Source: Pseudobacillus lumedeiriae
Lineage (GTDB): Bacteria; Bacillota; Bacilli; Bacillales; Domibacillaceae
Assembly: GCF_044891285.1 (NCBI RefSeq)
Contig: NZ_JAUIYO010000001.1
Coordinates: 1-64,000, forward strand
Length of the DNA stretch: 64,000 bases
Direction of reading: 5' to 3'
Part shown: in pieces, positions 25,848 through 33,360 of the stretch
Layout: each line of letters starts with the position of its first letter
Numbering within the stretch: position 1 is the stretch's first letter
Notes under the pieces: model-generated
Databases searched by the model: none
The model's input: only the letters and a program-made list of their open reading frames with translations
What the model was told of the DNA's origin: nothing
Program-made: the position numbers and the translations under genes

Positions 25848-27434
25848 TTAATCCCCGCACGGTGCAGGTTCAAGATTTATTTTTGGCTCTATATCACGAT
25901 ACTCAAAGTTTTGAATTCTTTTCACGCGCTTAAAATATTTAAACAGTCGTTCGTTCGGATGTCCTTTTTCCCTGTATTCCGCAATAATGTTTTCTAGGAG
26001 CGGGATCAGTGCGTCCGGTTCTACACCTTCAGCGACAGGCTGTCCGGCATGAGCCGTTCTTCCAACCGTTTTCGCTCCTAAAAACAAATCAAATTTCCCT
26101 CTGCGAAAGACGATGCCGATGTCATCATTCACTGCACCGTAGCAAGCCATGCCGCAGCCATTCAACCCGATGCGCATTTCTTTTGGCAAATCAAGCCCAT
26201 TGAACTTTTCATACAGCCTTTCCGCATATGGAATGGCATCTTTCTTTTCACCGTCACAAAAGTCACAAGCCTTGACAGTAGCCACGTCACCAATGGGAGC
26301 AAGGAGAAATCCTGCCTCCTGCAAAGTTGTGACCAATTGATCGGGATTTTCTGTCGGCACCCGCAAGATCACTTGATGGTGCGGTGTATATTCAATCGAG
26401 CCTTTTTCTCCCGCTGCCTTCGAGAGAACGAGCAGCTGTTCTGCTGAAAATAATTTATTAGCGACTCCTGGACTGACAGCTACTTCAAAAATAGATTCGG
26501 CCTTTTGCTTAAATGGTGAATCTTCAGACACTTGATGTTCCTTTTTATCCAGCATCTGAAGGGCTTTCATACCGAGTTCGTATAATGCGGTCGGCTCCGC
26601 TTTTCCTCCATGCAGCGCCCACGGCTCATTTTTCGGCTTCAGCCGTTCATGAGGCTTTAGCGGCTGCTTTTCTGACGTCAACGTGTACTTGCGCTGATAA
26701 CCTCTCGGCGTAATCATTTTATTGTCATAAAGAAAAGTCGTTGAATTGCCAATGATGACTGTCGTCAGCATGCCGATTTCATGATCGAGCATCTCCTGCA
26801 AATTCGTGATGACGACGTGCTCTCTTTCCCGATAGGCACTTTTGACAAGACCGACCGGCGTATCCGGTGAGCGGTGCTTTAATAAAATACGCTGCGCTTC
26901 CACAATTTGTCTCGTCCGCTTCCCGCTTTTCGGATTGTACAAAGCAATCACGAAATCAGCTGCGCCGGCCGCTTCGATCCGCTTAGCGATTAAATCCCAA
27001 GGAGTTAAGTGATCACTCAAACTAATCGTGCACGCGTCATGCATCACCGGCGCCCCAAGGAGAGATGCACAAGAATTAATCGCTGAAATCCCAGGGACAA
27101 TTTCTACTTTGACACCGTCCGCTTCTTTCCATCCTTGTTCGACGAGTACTTCGTAGACAAGCCCCGCCATCCCGTACACGCCGGCATCTCCACTCGAAAT
27201 AACAGCTACTATTTTTCCTTGTTCGGCCAACTTGACCGCCGCCTGCGCCCGGCTGACTTCTTCTGACATTCCTGTGCTGATGACTTCTTTTCCTTCAATG
27301 AAATCAGCAATCAACTCTACATATGTTTTATAGCCGATAATGCAGTCGCTTTCCTTTAGCGCTTCTTTTGCCCGCTCCGTAATATGTTCGGCACTTCCCG
27401 GACCGAAGCCGACAATTAATAGTTTTCCATTCAC
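25848..27434 (-). CDS. cbiH60: CbiH60: precorrin-3B C17-methyltransferase fused to Fe-S domain
   Basis: A 528-residue fusion. Residues 1 to about 245 form the CbiH/CobJ methylase (IVGFGPGSAEHIT, ISSGDAGVYGMAGLVYE, PGISAINSCASLLGAPVMHD). After a linker, the C-terminal 200 residues resemble a nitrite/sulfite-reductase half. Four Cys in KACDFCDGEKKD and LNGCGMACYGAVND are suited to a 4Fe-4S cluster. The B. megaterium homologue CbiH60 performs C17 methylation and ring contraction to cobalt-precorrin-4 and needs this cluster. The ATG at 27434 follows AAGGAGGCAG. The second gene of the operon. Confidence 0.93.
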   Translation of the reverse strand: MNGKLLIVGFGPGSAEHITERAKEALKESDCIIGYKTYVELIADFIEGKEVISTGMSEEVSRAQAAVKLAEQGKIVAVISSGDAGVYGMAGLVYEVLVEQGWKEADGVKVEIVPGISAINSCASLLGAPVMHDACTISLSDHLTPWDLIAKRIEAAGAADFVIALYNPKSGKRTRQIVEAQRILLKHRSPDTPVGLVKSAYREREHVVITNLQEMLDHEIGMLTTVIIGNSTTFLYDNKMITPRGYQRKYTLTSEKQPLKPHERLKPKNEPWALHGGKAEPTALYELGMKALQMLDKKEHQVSEDSPFKQKAESIFEVAVSPGVANKLFSAEQLLVLSKAAGEKGSIEYTPHHQVILRVPTENPDQLVTTLQEAGFLLAPIGDVATVKACDFCDGEKKDAIPYAERLYEKFNGLDLPKEMRIGLNGCGMACYGAVNDDIGIVFRRGKFDLFLGAKTVGRTAHAGQPVAEGVEPDALIPLLENIIAEYREKGHPNERLFKYFKRVKRIQNFEYRDIEPKINLEPAPCGD

Positions 27435-27455
27435 TTTTACTGCCTCCTTATACGT

Positions 27456-27836
27456 TTACTGCTTTTGTTTTTCTTTCTCTTTAGATACTCCTGCTTCACG
27501 GTCATTCTTTAGCTGCATTCCTTGGCCCGCATACGTGTAAGTAATGGCCTTCTCTACCCGCTCTCCTTTTTCAAGGTGTGAAGTGACAATCTCTTTTGCC
27601 AATTGTTCATCTACTCCGTGATACCATGTACCTTCTGGATAAACAATCACGACACAAGCATCTTTACAGCGGCCATTGCATCTTGTTCTTGTCGTATGAA
27701 CACGGACATCAAGCTCCCGATTTTTAATTTCATTTCTGATCGCCTGCGTTACTTCTTCCCCGCCTTTTCTCATACAGCTCGAACCGTTACAAATCAATAC
27801 GTGATGATTCATTTCCGTTAAATCCCAAGTTGCCAT
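27456..27836 (-). CDS. cbiW: CbiW, thioredoxin-fold 2Fe-2S ferredoxin
   Basis: A 126-residue protein with the thioredoxin-like 2Fe-2S ferredoxin pattern: first Cys pair in ICNGSSCMRKGGEEV, second pair in TRCNGRCKDACVVIVYPEGTWYHGV. It probably supplies electrons to the CbiH60 iron-sulfur domain or another redox step, as proposed for CbiW of B. megaterium. The C-terminal 35 residues are a charged Lys/Glu/Gln tail. ATG at 27836 follows AAAGGGG. First gene of the operon; a repeat copy and the riboswitch terminator lie in its 5' UTR. Confidence 0.88.
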   Translation of the reverse strand: MATWDLTEMNHHVLICNGSSCMRKGGEEVTQAIRNEIKNRELDVRVHTTRTRCNGRCKDACVVIVYPEGTWYHGVDEQLAKEIVTSHLEKGERVEKAITYTYAGQGMQLKNDREAGVSKEKEKQKQ

Positions 27837-27860
27837 ACTATCCGCCCCTTTTTCTAAAGT

Positions 27861-28024
27861 TTTCGTTAAACTCGCCTGTTGATTTCCGCTGCGGGCGGTT
27901 CGGGAGCCTCCCCGCCGCTATCGCGCCTGCAAGGTCTCCTGTGGACACGTTTTCCGGAGGGAGTCCCGCACCTTCCGCTCTAATCAACTAAACAGCAATA
28001 TCAACAGTAGTCATGAACATAGCT
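27861..28024. repeat. Dispersed repeat family A, copy 1
   Basis: Starts CGTTAAACTCGCCTGTTGAT, has a GC-rich centre (GCGGGCGGTTCGGGAGCC, then CCGGAGGGAGTCCCGC), then CTCTAATCAAC, and a tail ATCAACAGTAGTCAT plus GAACATAGC shared with copy 7. GTTGATT and AATCAAC form inverted ends. It occupies the 5' UTR between the riboswitch terminator and cbiW. Confidence 0.8.
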
Positions 28025-28036
28025 GAAAAATAAAAA

Positions 28037-28068
28037 AAGTCCTTAACTTCATAAGAAGTTAAGGACTT
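28037..28068 (-). terminator. Expression-platform terminator of the B12 riboswitch
   Basis: On the minus strand AAGTCCTTAACTTC, loop TTAT, GAAGTTAAGGACTT, then TTTTTTAT. This is a perfect 14-bp stem located between the B12 aptamer and cbiW. Cobalamin binding is expected to favour this terminator and stop the operon. Confidence 0.85.
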
Positions 28069-28179
28069 AAGCACATACGTGTGCATAGCTATGATTGGAT
28101 CGAGTCAAGCAAAATAGCCGCGCATGCCAGCTCCGCTCCATACAGCCATCCCGTTCCTCCCTCCGAAGAATGATGGTTC

Positions 28180-28390
28180 AAAGAAGAAAGCAGGTCTCCT
28201 GGCTTACGGATCGCTTTACTCTTGTCCCTTCCCGGCAGTTACACCAGTGGTTATTGACAATTTCATCACCGTTTACAGTAGCGGGGGCTGCATCGGATTT
28301 TCACCGATTTCCCTATTATCCCGGAGATTGACTCTCCCGGGCACTCTCATCTTAATTATTCAATTATCCGGCTGTCAGAAAATGCTTTCT
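28180..28390 (-). ncRNA. Cobalamin (B12) riboswitch
   Basis: Minus-strand sequence shows the conserved aptamer elements in order: GGGAAATCGGTGAAAATCC, then GCAGCCCCCGCTACTGTAAA with CGG, a CCACTGGTG segment, CCGGGAAGG, and the B12 box AAGCCAGGAGACCTGC at the 3' end (about 28192-28207). It lies upstream of cbiW with a strong terminator between, so it should repress the whole cbi/cobalt-uptake operon when cobalamin is plentiful. The boundaries are approximate. Confidence 0.93.
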
Positions 28391-28571
28391 ATCAGCCTAG
28401 AAGTCTCTAAAAGAGATCTGATCTACACCTATCAATATTATGTATATTATCCAAATTTCGTAACTTTTCGACATCGTTATTAGATTAGCAGGAAGATCAC
28501 TCATTTGACAAGTGGTTTTTTCAAATTAAATAAAATGATGCCTTTTCACTTAGTTATTTTGGAATAAAAGA

Positions 28572-28702
28572 TTTTGTTAAACTCGCCTGTTGATTTTCGC
28601 CTCCGTGCCTGCGGATTTTCCCGTGGACACGCTTTTTCCTCAGGAGTCTGGCACCTTCCGCTCTAATCAACAAAGGGGCCAATTCACACTAGTCATTAGC
28701 AT
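28572..28702. repeat. Dispersed repeat family A, copy 2
   Basis: TTTTGTTAAACTCGCCTGTT, then GATTTTCGCC, a shortened GC-rich centre, CTTCCGCTCTAATCAAC, AAAGG and a degenerate tail CACTAGTCATTAGCAT. It is in the same orientation as copy 1. The tail overlaps the last codons and stop of pduX. Confidence 0.75.
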
Positions 28703-29558
28703 CGCCAATTGGAAAAGAAGTCATAATAAATGGGTTCCATCCTGTCATCTGTTGAACGATCCCCTTAATCTCCTGCACTTTTTTTATCAATAAATGATCA
28801 TTGCCGCTTAAAAGAAAGCCAATGACGGTGCCGCTGTGGCCGATAATGATTCCTGCTTCGAATCGACTGGCTATTTCCTTAAACAACGAAAAGAATGGTT
28901 TAGGTAGAAAGCGTTCATTGATCCCGGCACTTTTCGTTGCTGCCAGCATGATGTCGTCTATTTTCCCTGACAATAAGGCGGTACTTATCCCGTTATATAG
29001 CTGCTGCAGTTCTGCTTTCTCATTTGGCGTGTATACTCTTTTTGATGAATAACAATCATCTGTATTTACCGTACCGCCGCTGTCGTAGCCAATAAGGAAT
29101 AAGTCTGGCGCCTCAGGAAAAGATTGCAGCCGTTCACCAGTCTGTTGATTAAACGCATTGATTCCTTCATACATGACACCATCTGTCGGTTCAATGGCCG
29201 CTGCTATAGCCGCTATGTCAGAAGGAGCGAATATCGTTCCAAAACTAGCTGCTACAGCGCGGATCGCTGCCGTAATATCCGCGGAGCTGCTCGCCATTCC
29301 TTTTCCAATAGGGATCTGGGAATAGGAATACAAACACCCGCCTGTTCCAATCCCTATTTTTTCTAAAGTGAGCCTGGCGGCAGCTGTCATCTTTTCTTTA
29401 TGGGGTGTGCAGCTTATCTCCTTAGTATCACTTGCCGGAACGAATATAGCTCTGCTTTTGAGCGGCACTGGAAAAGTAAATAAAAAAGGATGATTGTTCA
29501 CTTCCCCCTGCACCAGCTCCCCGAATGTTCCAAAGCAGCTGCCCGCTCCTCTTTTCAT
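28689..29558 (-). CDS. pduX: L-threonine kinase, PduX-like (GHMP family)
   Basis: A 289-residue GHMP-superfamily kinase. PduX phosphorylates L-threonine, the precursor of the aminopropanol linker of cobalamin. Motifs are SCFGTFGELVQGE at the N-terminus, PIGKGMASSSADITAAI (the phosphate-binding loop, about residues 83-99) and IIGHSGTVIGFLLSG. The start at 29558 is chosen because GAAGGGGGAA lies upstream; an ATG at 29615 has no ribosome binding site and abuts a terminator hairpin. The gene lies upstream of the B12 riboswitch and is not under its visible control. Confidence 0.88.
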   Translation of the reverse strand: MKRGAGSCFGTFGELVQGEVNNHPFLFTFPVPLKSRAIFVPASDTKEISCTPHKEKMTAAARLTLEKIGIGTGGCLYSYSQIPIGKGMASSSADITAAIRAVAASFGTIFAPSDIAAIAAAIEPTDGVMYEGINAFNQQTGERLQSFPEAPDLFLIGYDSGGTVNTDDCYSSKRVYTPNEKAELQQLYNGISTALLSGKIDDIMLAATKSAGINERFLPKPFFSLFKEIASRFEAGIIIGHSGTVIGFLLSGNDHLLIKKVQEIKGIVQQMTGWNPFIMTSFPIGDAND

Positions 29559-29617
29559 GAAATATTCCCCCTTCAACCGGAAGCTATCGTCGTCAATAAA
29601 TAATTCTTTCTTCATGC

Positions 29618-29657
29618 AAAATAGCAGATGGTGTTCACGGACACCACCTGCTATTTT
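29618..29657. terminator. Hairpin between small gene and pduX
   Basis: AAAATAGCAGATGGTGT and ACACCACCTGCTATTTT pair with a single G-T wobble. On the minus strand it ends with TTTT. It probably terminates the 29698-29820 transcript or attenuates pduX. Confidence 0.75.
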
Positions 29658-29697
29658 ACCCGAAGAAAGGATTATAATATAGCTGTAGATTATAGTT

Positions 29698-29820
29698 TTA
29701 TCCTATACATTTTGCTATTCTGCCGCCTTCATTTTCCCATTCATCCAGACCATTTGCCACATCATTTGGGTCAGCCGGCCTCTCCCTGTTTTTCAATCGA
29801 ACGACTTCTTTCTTTTTCAC
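29698..29820 (-). CDS. Putative 40-residue small protein
   Basis: GTG at 29820 follows TTGGGGGTAATA and opens a 40-codon frame beginning MKKKEVVRLKNRERPADPND and containing LDEWENEGGRI. The composition is charged and soluble, with no membrane or signal segment. It is followed about 40 bases later by a strong hairpin, so it looks like a complete small gene. Alternatively it is a leader peptide for pduX. No family is recognised. Confidence 0.5.
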   Translation of the reverse strand: MKKKEVVRLKNRERPADPNDVANGLDEWENEGGRIAKCIG

Positions 29821-29926
29821 ACTATTACCCCCAATATTTAAGCTGGCTCAAACAGTGTTTTCCCTATTTCCTGGTTATTGCGTAATAGTGTATATATAAT
29901 ACGTCTCGTTCTGTTCTATGCATCAT

Positions 29927-31267
29927 TCACTCTGGAATTGAACGTTCAGCGTCAATATATCCGGCACCATATACGTTCGGATCTCGTTCTTTCCATGCAG
30001 TCGTTCCATTTTTTAGCCATTCTTTCACTTCATCCGGTGAAGCATTTGGCTTAGCCTGTAAAATGAGAGCTACAATTCCCGCACAGATGGGCGTTGCCAT
30101 TGAAGTACCTGAGAGGACGAAATAGTTAGAATCGACACGGCTCGATTTTTGTATCTTGTCTAAGTATGAATTAGGAGAACGAAGCGAAACGATATTGACC
30201 CCCGGCGCTAAAATATCTGGTTTTGTTACTTTGTATGGGGTAGGTCCCCTGCTCGAGAAGCTTGCCACATCGTCATCTCCTCTCGTGTCCATTGTATTTC
30301 GATCATCCAAAGCACCAACCGTAATAATTTGATCACTAATACCTGGACTCGCAATTGTTTGTTTTTCCGGACCATCATTGCCTGCTGCTGCACAAACAAC
30401 GATCCCATGACTCCAGGCTAACTCGACATACTGCACCATTGGATCATCATTTTCCTTATTGTATGATTGGGGAGAGCTGCCTAAAGACATGCTAATAATA
30501 TCAATTTTATTCTTGTTATTCTCATCTTCATTGTATTGAATGCACCAATCTATTCCTTGCATAACTGTTTCAAGTGATCCTGAACCTAGTTTATTCAACA
30601 CTTTCACGCCAATTACATTTGCTTTCGGCGCAGGTCCCGCATATTTCCTCTCTAAAGAAGCCGATCCATTGCCCGCTGCATCTCCGGCACAATGGGTCCC
30701 ATGTCCATTATCATCATATGGCTCCGTTCTTTGATTAATAAAATCAACAAAATCTATAATTCTTCCTTGAAGATCTTGATGAGGATAAATTCCCGTATCA
30801 ATAATGGCAATTGTTATCCCTTCGCCCGTTAACGATGTTTCATTTCTTACAACGCCTTTTGCATTGGCGGACGGGACTGCGACATCTAATAAAGCACGGA
30901 CTTCATGATTTAAATAGACCTTTTTTATGCATGAACAATGCTCTAACATTTCTTCTAATGCTAACGGTGTCATTTCCACACTCACACATGATACAAGCGA
31001 AAATTTTTTCCTGATTCGACACTTAAAATGCCGGTCGATCACCTTATCAACTTCATGAAGAGCTGACTCAAAAGCCATTTCGCTTTTTTCGAACTCTACA
31101 ATCACTGTCAGCTTTTTTGTTTTTTTCATCCATCCCTCTAACATTTTGTGTAAAAAACAAGGTGTCCATTTAAAGGGTTTATACAAATTTAACAATTTTT
31201 CACGAAGAGGTCGATCAAGCTTATGAGCATGCGCTCTTACCATTTTGATCATTGAATAACCAAACAT
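29927..31267 (-). CDS. aprX: Subtilisin-like serine protease, AprX type
   Basis: A 446-residue S8 protease without an obvious signal peptide, like Bacillus AprX. The N-terminal 125 residues look like an inhibitor-I9-style propeptide region (LTVIVEFEKSEMAFESALHE). The catalytic triad is visible: Asp157 in AIIDTG, His189 in NGHGTHCAG and Ser389 in SGTSMATP, with the oxyanion Asn297 in AAGNDGP. The ATG at 31267 follows ATAGGAGTGG. Single-gene unit; its 3' end faces pduX. The role (processing or stationary-phase proteolysis) is not established by context. Confidence 0.9.
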   Translation of the reverse strand: MFGYSMIKMVRAHAHKLDRPLREKLLNLYKPFKWTPCFLHKMLEGWMKKTKKLTVIVEFEKSEMAFESALHEVDKVIDRHFKCRIRKKFSLVSCVSVEMTPLALEEMLEHCSCIKKVYLNHEVRALLDVAVPSANAKGVVRNETSLTGEGITIAIIDTGIYPHQDLQGRIIDFVDFINQRTEPYDDNGHGTHCAGDAAGNGSASLERKYAGPAPKANVIGVKVLNKLGSGSLETVMQGIDWCIQYNEDENNKNKIDIISMSLGSSPQSYNKENDDPMVQYVELAWSHGIVVCAAAGNDGPEKQTIASPGISDQIITVGALDDRNTMDTRGDDDVASFSSRGPTPYKVTKPDILAPGVNIVSLRSPNSYLDKIQKSSRVDSNYFVLSGTSMATPICAGIVALILQAKPNASPDEVKEWLKNGTTAWKERDPNVYGAGYIDAERSIPE

Positions 31268-31475
31268 GTAGCCACTCCTATCTATTTTATTGACGTATTT
31301 TTATAACCTATGAAATAGATAAAGAAGTGGTAAAGGTGTTTGTCCTGTTTTTAATAATTTTTGTGCCACAATAACCATAAAGATCTTTTAAATGCCTTTA
31401 TTGCTTAGTTTTTATATGATTTTGTTTGAATTTTACACATAGTGAAATTAATTATTTGTTTTTTTGAAAATTTAG

Positions 31476-31505
31476 TTGACACCTTTAGTTATCCACAATT
31501 AAAAT
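31476..31505 (+). promoter_or_regulatory. bioY promoter
   Basis: TTGACA (31476-31481) and TAAAAT (31500-31505), spacer 18 bp, upstream of bioY. Confidence 0.7.
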
Positions 31506-31516
31506 AAGGTTAACAC
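31486..31516 (+). promoter_or_regulatory. BirA-type biotin operator
   Basis: TAGTTATC, 15 bases, GTTAACAC. This fits the Firmicute BirA operator layout TTGTTAAC-N15/16-GTTAACAA with a good right half and a weaker left half. It covers the -10 region of the bioY promoter, as expected for repression by biotin-loaded BirA. Confidence 0.65.
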
Positions 31517-31547
31517 TTATGTGAATGAATGGATTGGAGGGATGAAC

Positions 31548-32120
31548 ATGTCTACTCAGCACGAGAGGCTTAGAATGATGCTGACGGCGGCTATTTTTGC
31601 AGCCATTATTGGTATTCTTGCACAACTTACTATTCCATTGCCGTTAGTCCCTATTACAGGGCAGACGTTGGCTATCGGACTGGCTGCTACGATTCTCGGC
31701 TCCAGATATGGAGCATTATCAGCACTTCTATACATGTTGATCGGTGCAGTGGGTCTTCCTGTTTTTTCTGGTATGTCTGGCGGGATGGGGGTTATCTTCG
31801 GACCGACTGGAGGATACATTATTAGCTTTATTTTTTCTGCATTCTTTATCGGATGGTATATTGAAAAAACAGGAGTCACGGTTCTGCACGCTTTTATAGC
31901 TAACATGATCGGTATGATTATCAATTTAGCTTTCGGTACAGCCTGGTTAAAGGTGATGGCTGGACTTAGTTGGCCCGAGGCATTCGCTGGAGGATTTGCT
32001 CCGTTTATTATCGGCGGAGTGTTGAAAGCATTCCTAGCTTCATGGATTGGTATCCTTGCCCGTAAGCGTTTGGCATCTGCCCGCTTACTGCCTCAGCCTG
32101 CTCCGAAACGTACAGCTTAA
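31548..32120 (+). CDS. bioY: Biotin ECF transporter S component
   Basis: A 190-residue BioY membrane protein with about six hydrophobic helices. The conserved segments PITGQTLAIGLAATILGSRYGA, VGLPVFSGMSGG and FGPTGGYIISF are diagnostic. It captures biotin for an ECF transporter whose A and T components must be encoded elsewhere. The ATG at 31548 is chosen because GGAGGG lies about 7 bases upstream; in-frame ATGs at 31521 and 31542 are before or on that site. The BirA-type operator over the promoter supports biotin regulation. Confidence 0.92.
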   Translation: MSTQHERLRMMLTAAIFAAIIGILAQLTIPLPLVPITGQTLAIGLAATILGSRYGALSALLYMLIGAVGLPVFSGMSGGMGVIFGPTGGYIISFIFSAFFIGWYIEKTGVTVLHAFIANMIGMIINLAFGTAWLKVMAGLSWPEAFAGGFAPFIIGGVLKAFLASWIGILARKRLASARLLPQPAPKRTA

Positions 32121-32124
32121 TCAC

Positions 32125-32176
32125 AAAAAGCTGTCTCAAAGTCGGTTACTCCCTGACTTCTGAGACAGCTTTTTCT
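32125..32176. terminator. Bidirectional terminator between bioY and NRDE gene
   Basis: AAAAAGCTGTCTCA and TGAGACAGCTTTTT arms with an inner AAGTC/GACTT stem, between convergent genes. Confidence 0.85.
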
Positions 32177-32178
32177 TT

Positions 32179-32949
32179 TTATATAGACTCAGTAACAAAA
32201 TGAAACGTTTCTTCCGCAGCAAGGCTTCCTTGAAGATACGTTCTTTCCGCAAAATACACATGATTCATCTGATCAATAAGCAGCACACTTGAAGACCTCG
32301 TACCATAGTCATCCCCGCTAATAAAGATGGGCGAAAGCTTTCTTTCCCATTCAAGAGAAACACCTGTATTTGGCAGCTCTTCATCTGGAGCCCTGTCCGT
32401 ATCCTGTAAAAAAGTGAATAAACAATCGGCGGGATCAGCCGGTGCATCGTCGAGACACTTATCCAATCTGTTTTTTCCTTTTTCCATCTTGGGCCAAAGT
32501 GTATTTAACGATGCATTGCTCAAACTGTGTGTACCAGGAGCAACAGCCTGCAGCTCATCTTTCCTATTATTGTAATGCCACAATTCATCCGCTGTCCCGG
32601 CGAGTAGATTAAATCCTGGGTATTCGTCCCTCTGTTTTTGCAGTTCCGACATGAACGCTTCGGGGGAATGTGTGCCTGTTAAAAAAGCACGGACGATTTC
32701 TCCGCGTGACCGCTTTCCTTCTGTTTTCTCCGAAGGGTCACGGACATTCGTTAACGCCGCAAAACGTCCTGTTTTCGTCACGCCCAGCCATGTCCCCATC
32801 TTTTCCAAATCACGCCCGGCCAAAATATGGGGCGCATCCTCCCAATAATGAGCCTTTTGAGTAGGACGGCTGAAAAATTCATCCCGGTTAGCGGCGATCA
32901 CTAACTTGTATGTTTCATGCTGTTGAAAGCGAAAGTTAATTAAGCACAT
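32179..32949 (-). CDS. NRDE family protein (TANGO2-like)
   Basis: A 256-residue protein of the NRDE family. The N-terminal nucleophile-like MCLINF and the hallmark AANRDEFFSRPT at about residues 19-30 are followed by LAGRDLEKMGTWLGVTKTGRFAALTNVRDP, all characteristic. The C-terminal TRSSSVLLIDQ is also conserved. The family is widespread, with links to heme or metabolite handling in eukaryotes, but no bacterial reaction is assigned. The ATG at 32949 follows AAAGGTG. Converges with bioY. Confidence 0.85.
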   Translation of the reverse strand: MCLINFRFQQHETYKLVIAANRDEFFSRPTQKAHYWEDAPHILAGRDLEKMGTWLGVTKTGRFAALTNVRDPSEKTEGKRSRGEIVRAFLTGTHSPEAFMSELQKQRDEYPGFNLLAGTADELWHYNNRKDELQAVAPGTHSLSNASLNTLWPKMEKGKNRLDKCLDDAPADPADCLFTFLQDTDRAPDEELPNTGVSLEWERKLSPIFISGDDYGTRSSSVLLIDQMNHVYFAERTYLQGSLAAEETFHFVTESI

Positions 32950-33297
32950 GTTTCTGCACCTTTCTGATAGTTATATCCGCTTGATTCCAATTGGCTCTGA
33001 AGTAAGATCATGATGGAGCCTGTTTGTTTGATTAATGCTAAGGCTTTGTACAGGCATCTCCATTTTAAATACCATAGCTTCGCTAAGAAAGTCAATAAAA
33101 CGAACAGCTTTATACGTTTTGAAGTTCTTTGAATAAAAGAATTTGGATAAAAGATAGCAAAAGCAGATACAAGAGATAATGAAGCACAACACGATTTAGA
33201 TAAGTATGAATCAATATCAACACATCGTTTCTAAACCACTCCTAAACGAAGCTGTTGCTTCGTTTAATAAGTAAATCAACTAATAATAAAAAGCATA
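32950..33297. other. Non-coding stretch upstream of NRDE gene
   Basis: About 350 bp. A minus-strand frame at 32971-33192 (73 codons) has no convincing ribosome binding site and no family; it could be a decayed gene end. A perfect 9-bp hairpin (AAACGAAGC, TGTT, GCTTCGTTT) sits at 33245-33266. No promoter was resolved. Confidence 0.4.
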
Positions 33298-33358
33298 CAA
33301 AAAAGCCTGTTCCTCACTCTACGGGGGCAGTCCCTAGAGTAAAGACGACAGGCTTTTT
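33298..33358 (-). terminator. Terminator after azoreductase gene
   Basis: AAAAGCCTGT and ACAGGCTTTT outer arms with an inner CTCTA/TAGAG stem, directly after the azoR stop; T-rich on the minus strand. Confidence 0.8.
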
Positions 33359-33360
33359 AT

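Noticed and set aside
32971..33192. 73-codon minus-strand frame
   Set aside because: No ribosome binding site, no family, biased Phe/Cys/Ile start. Kept only as a possible remnant in the gap description.
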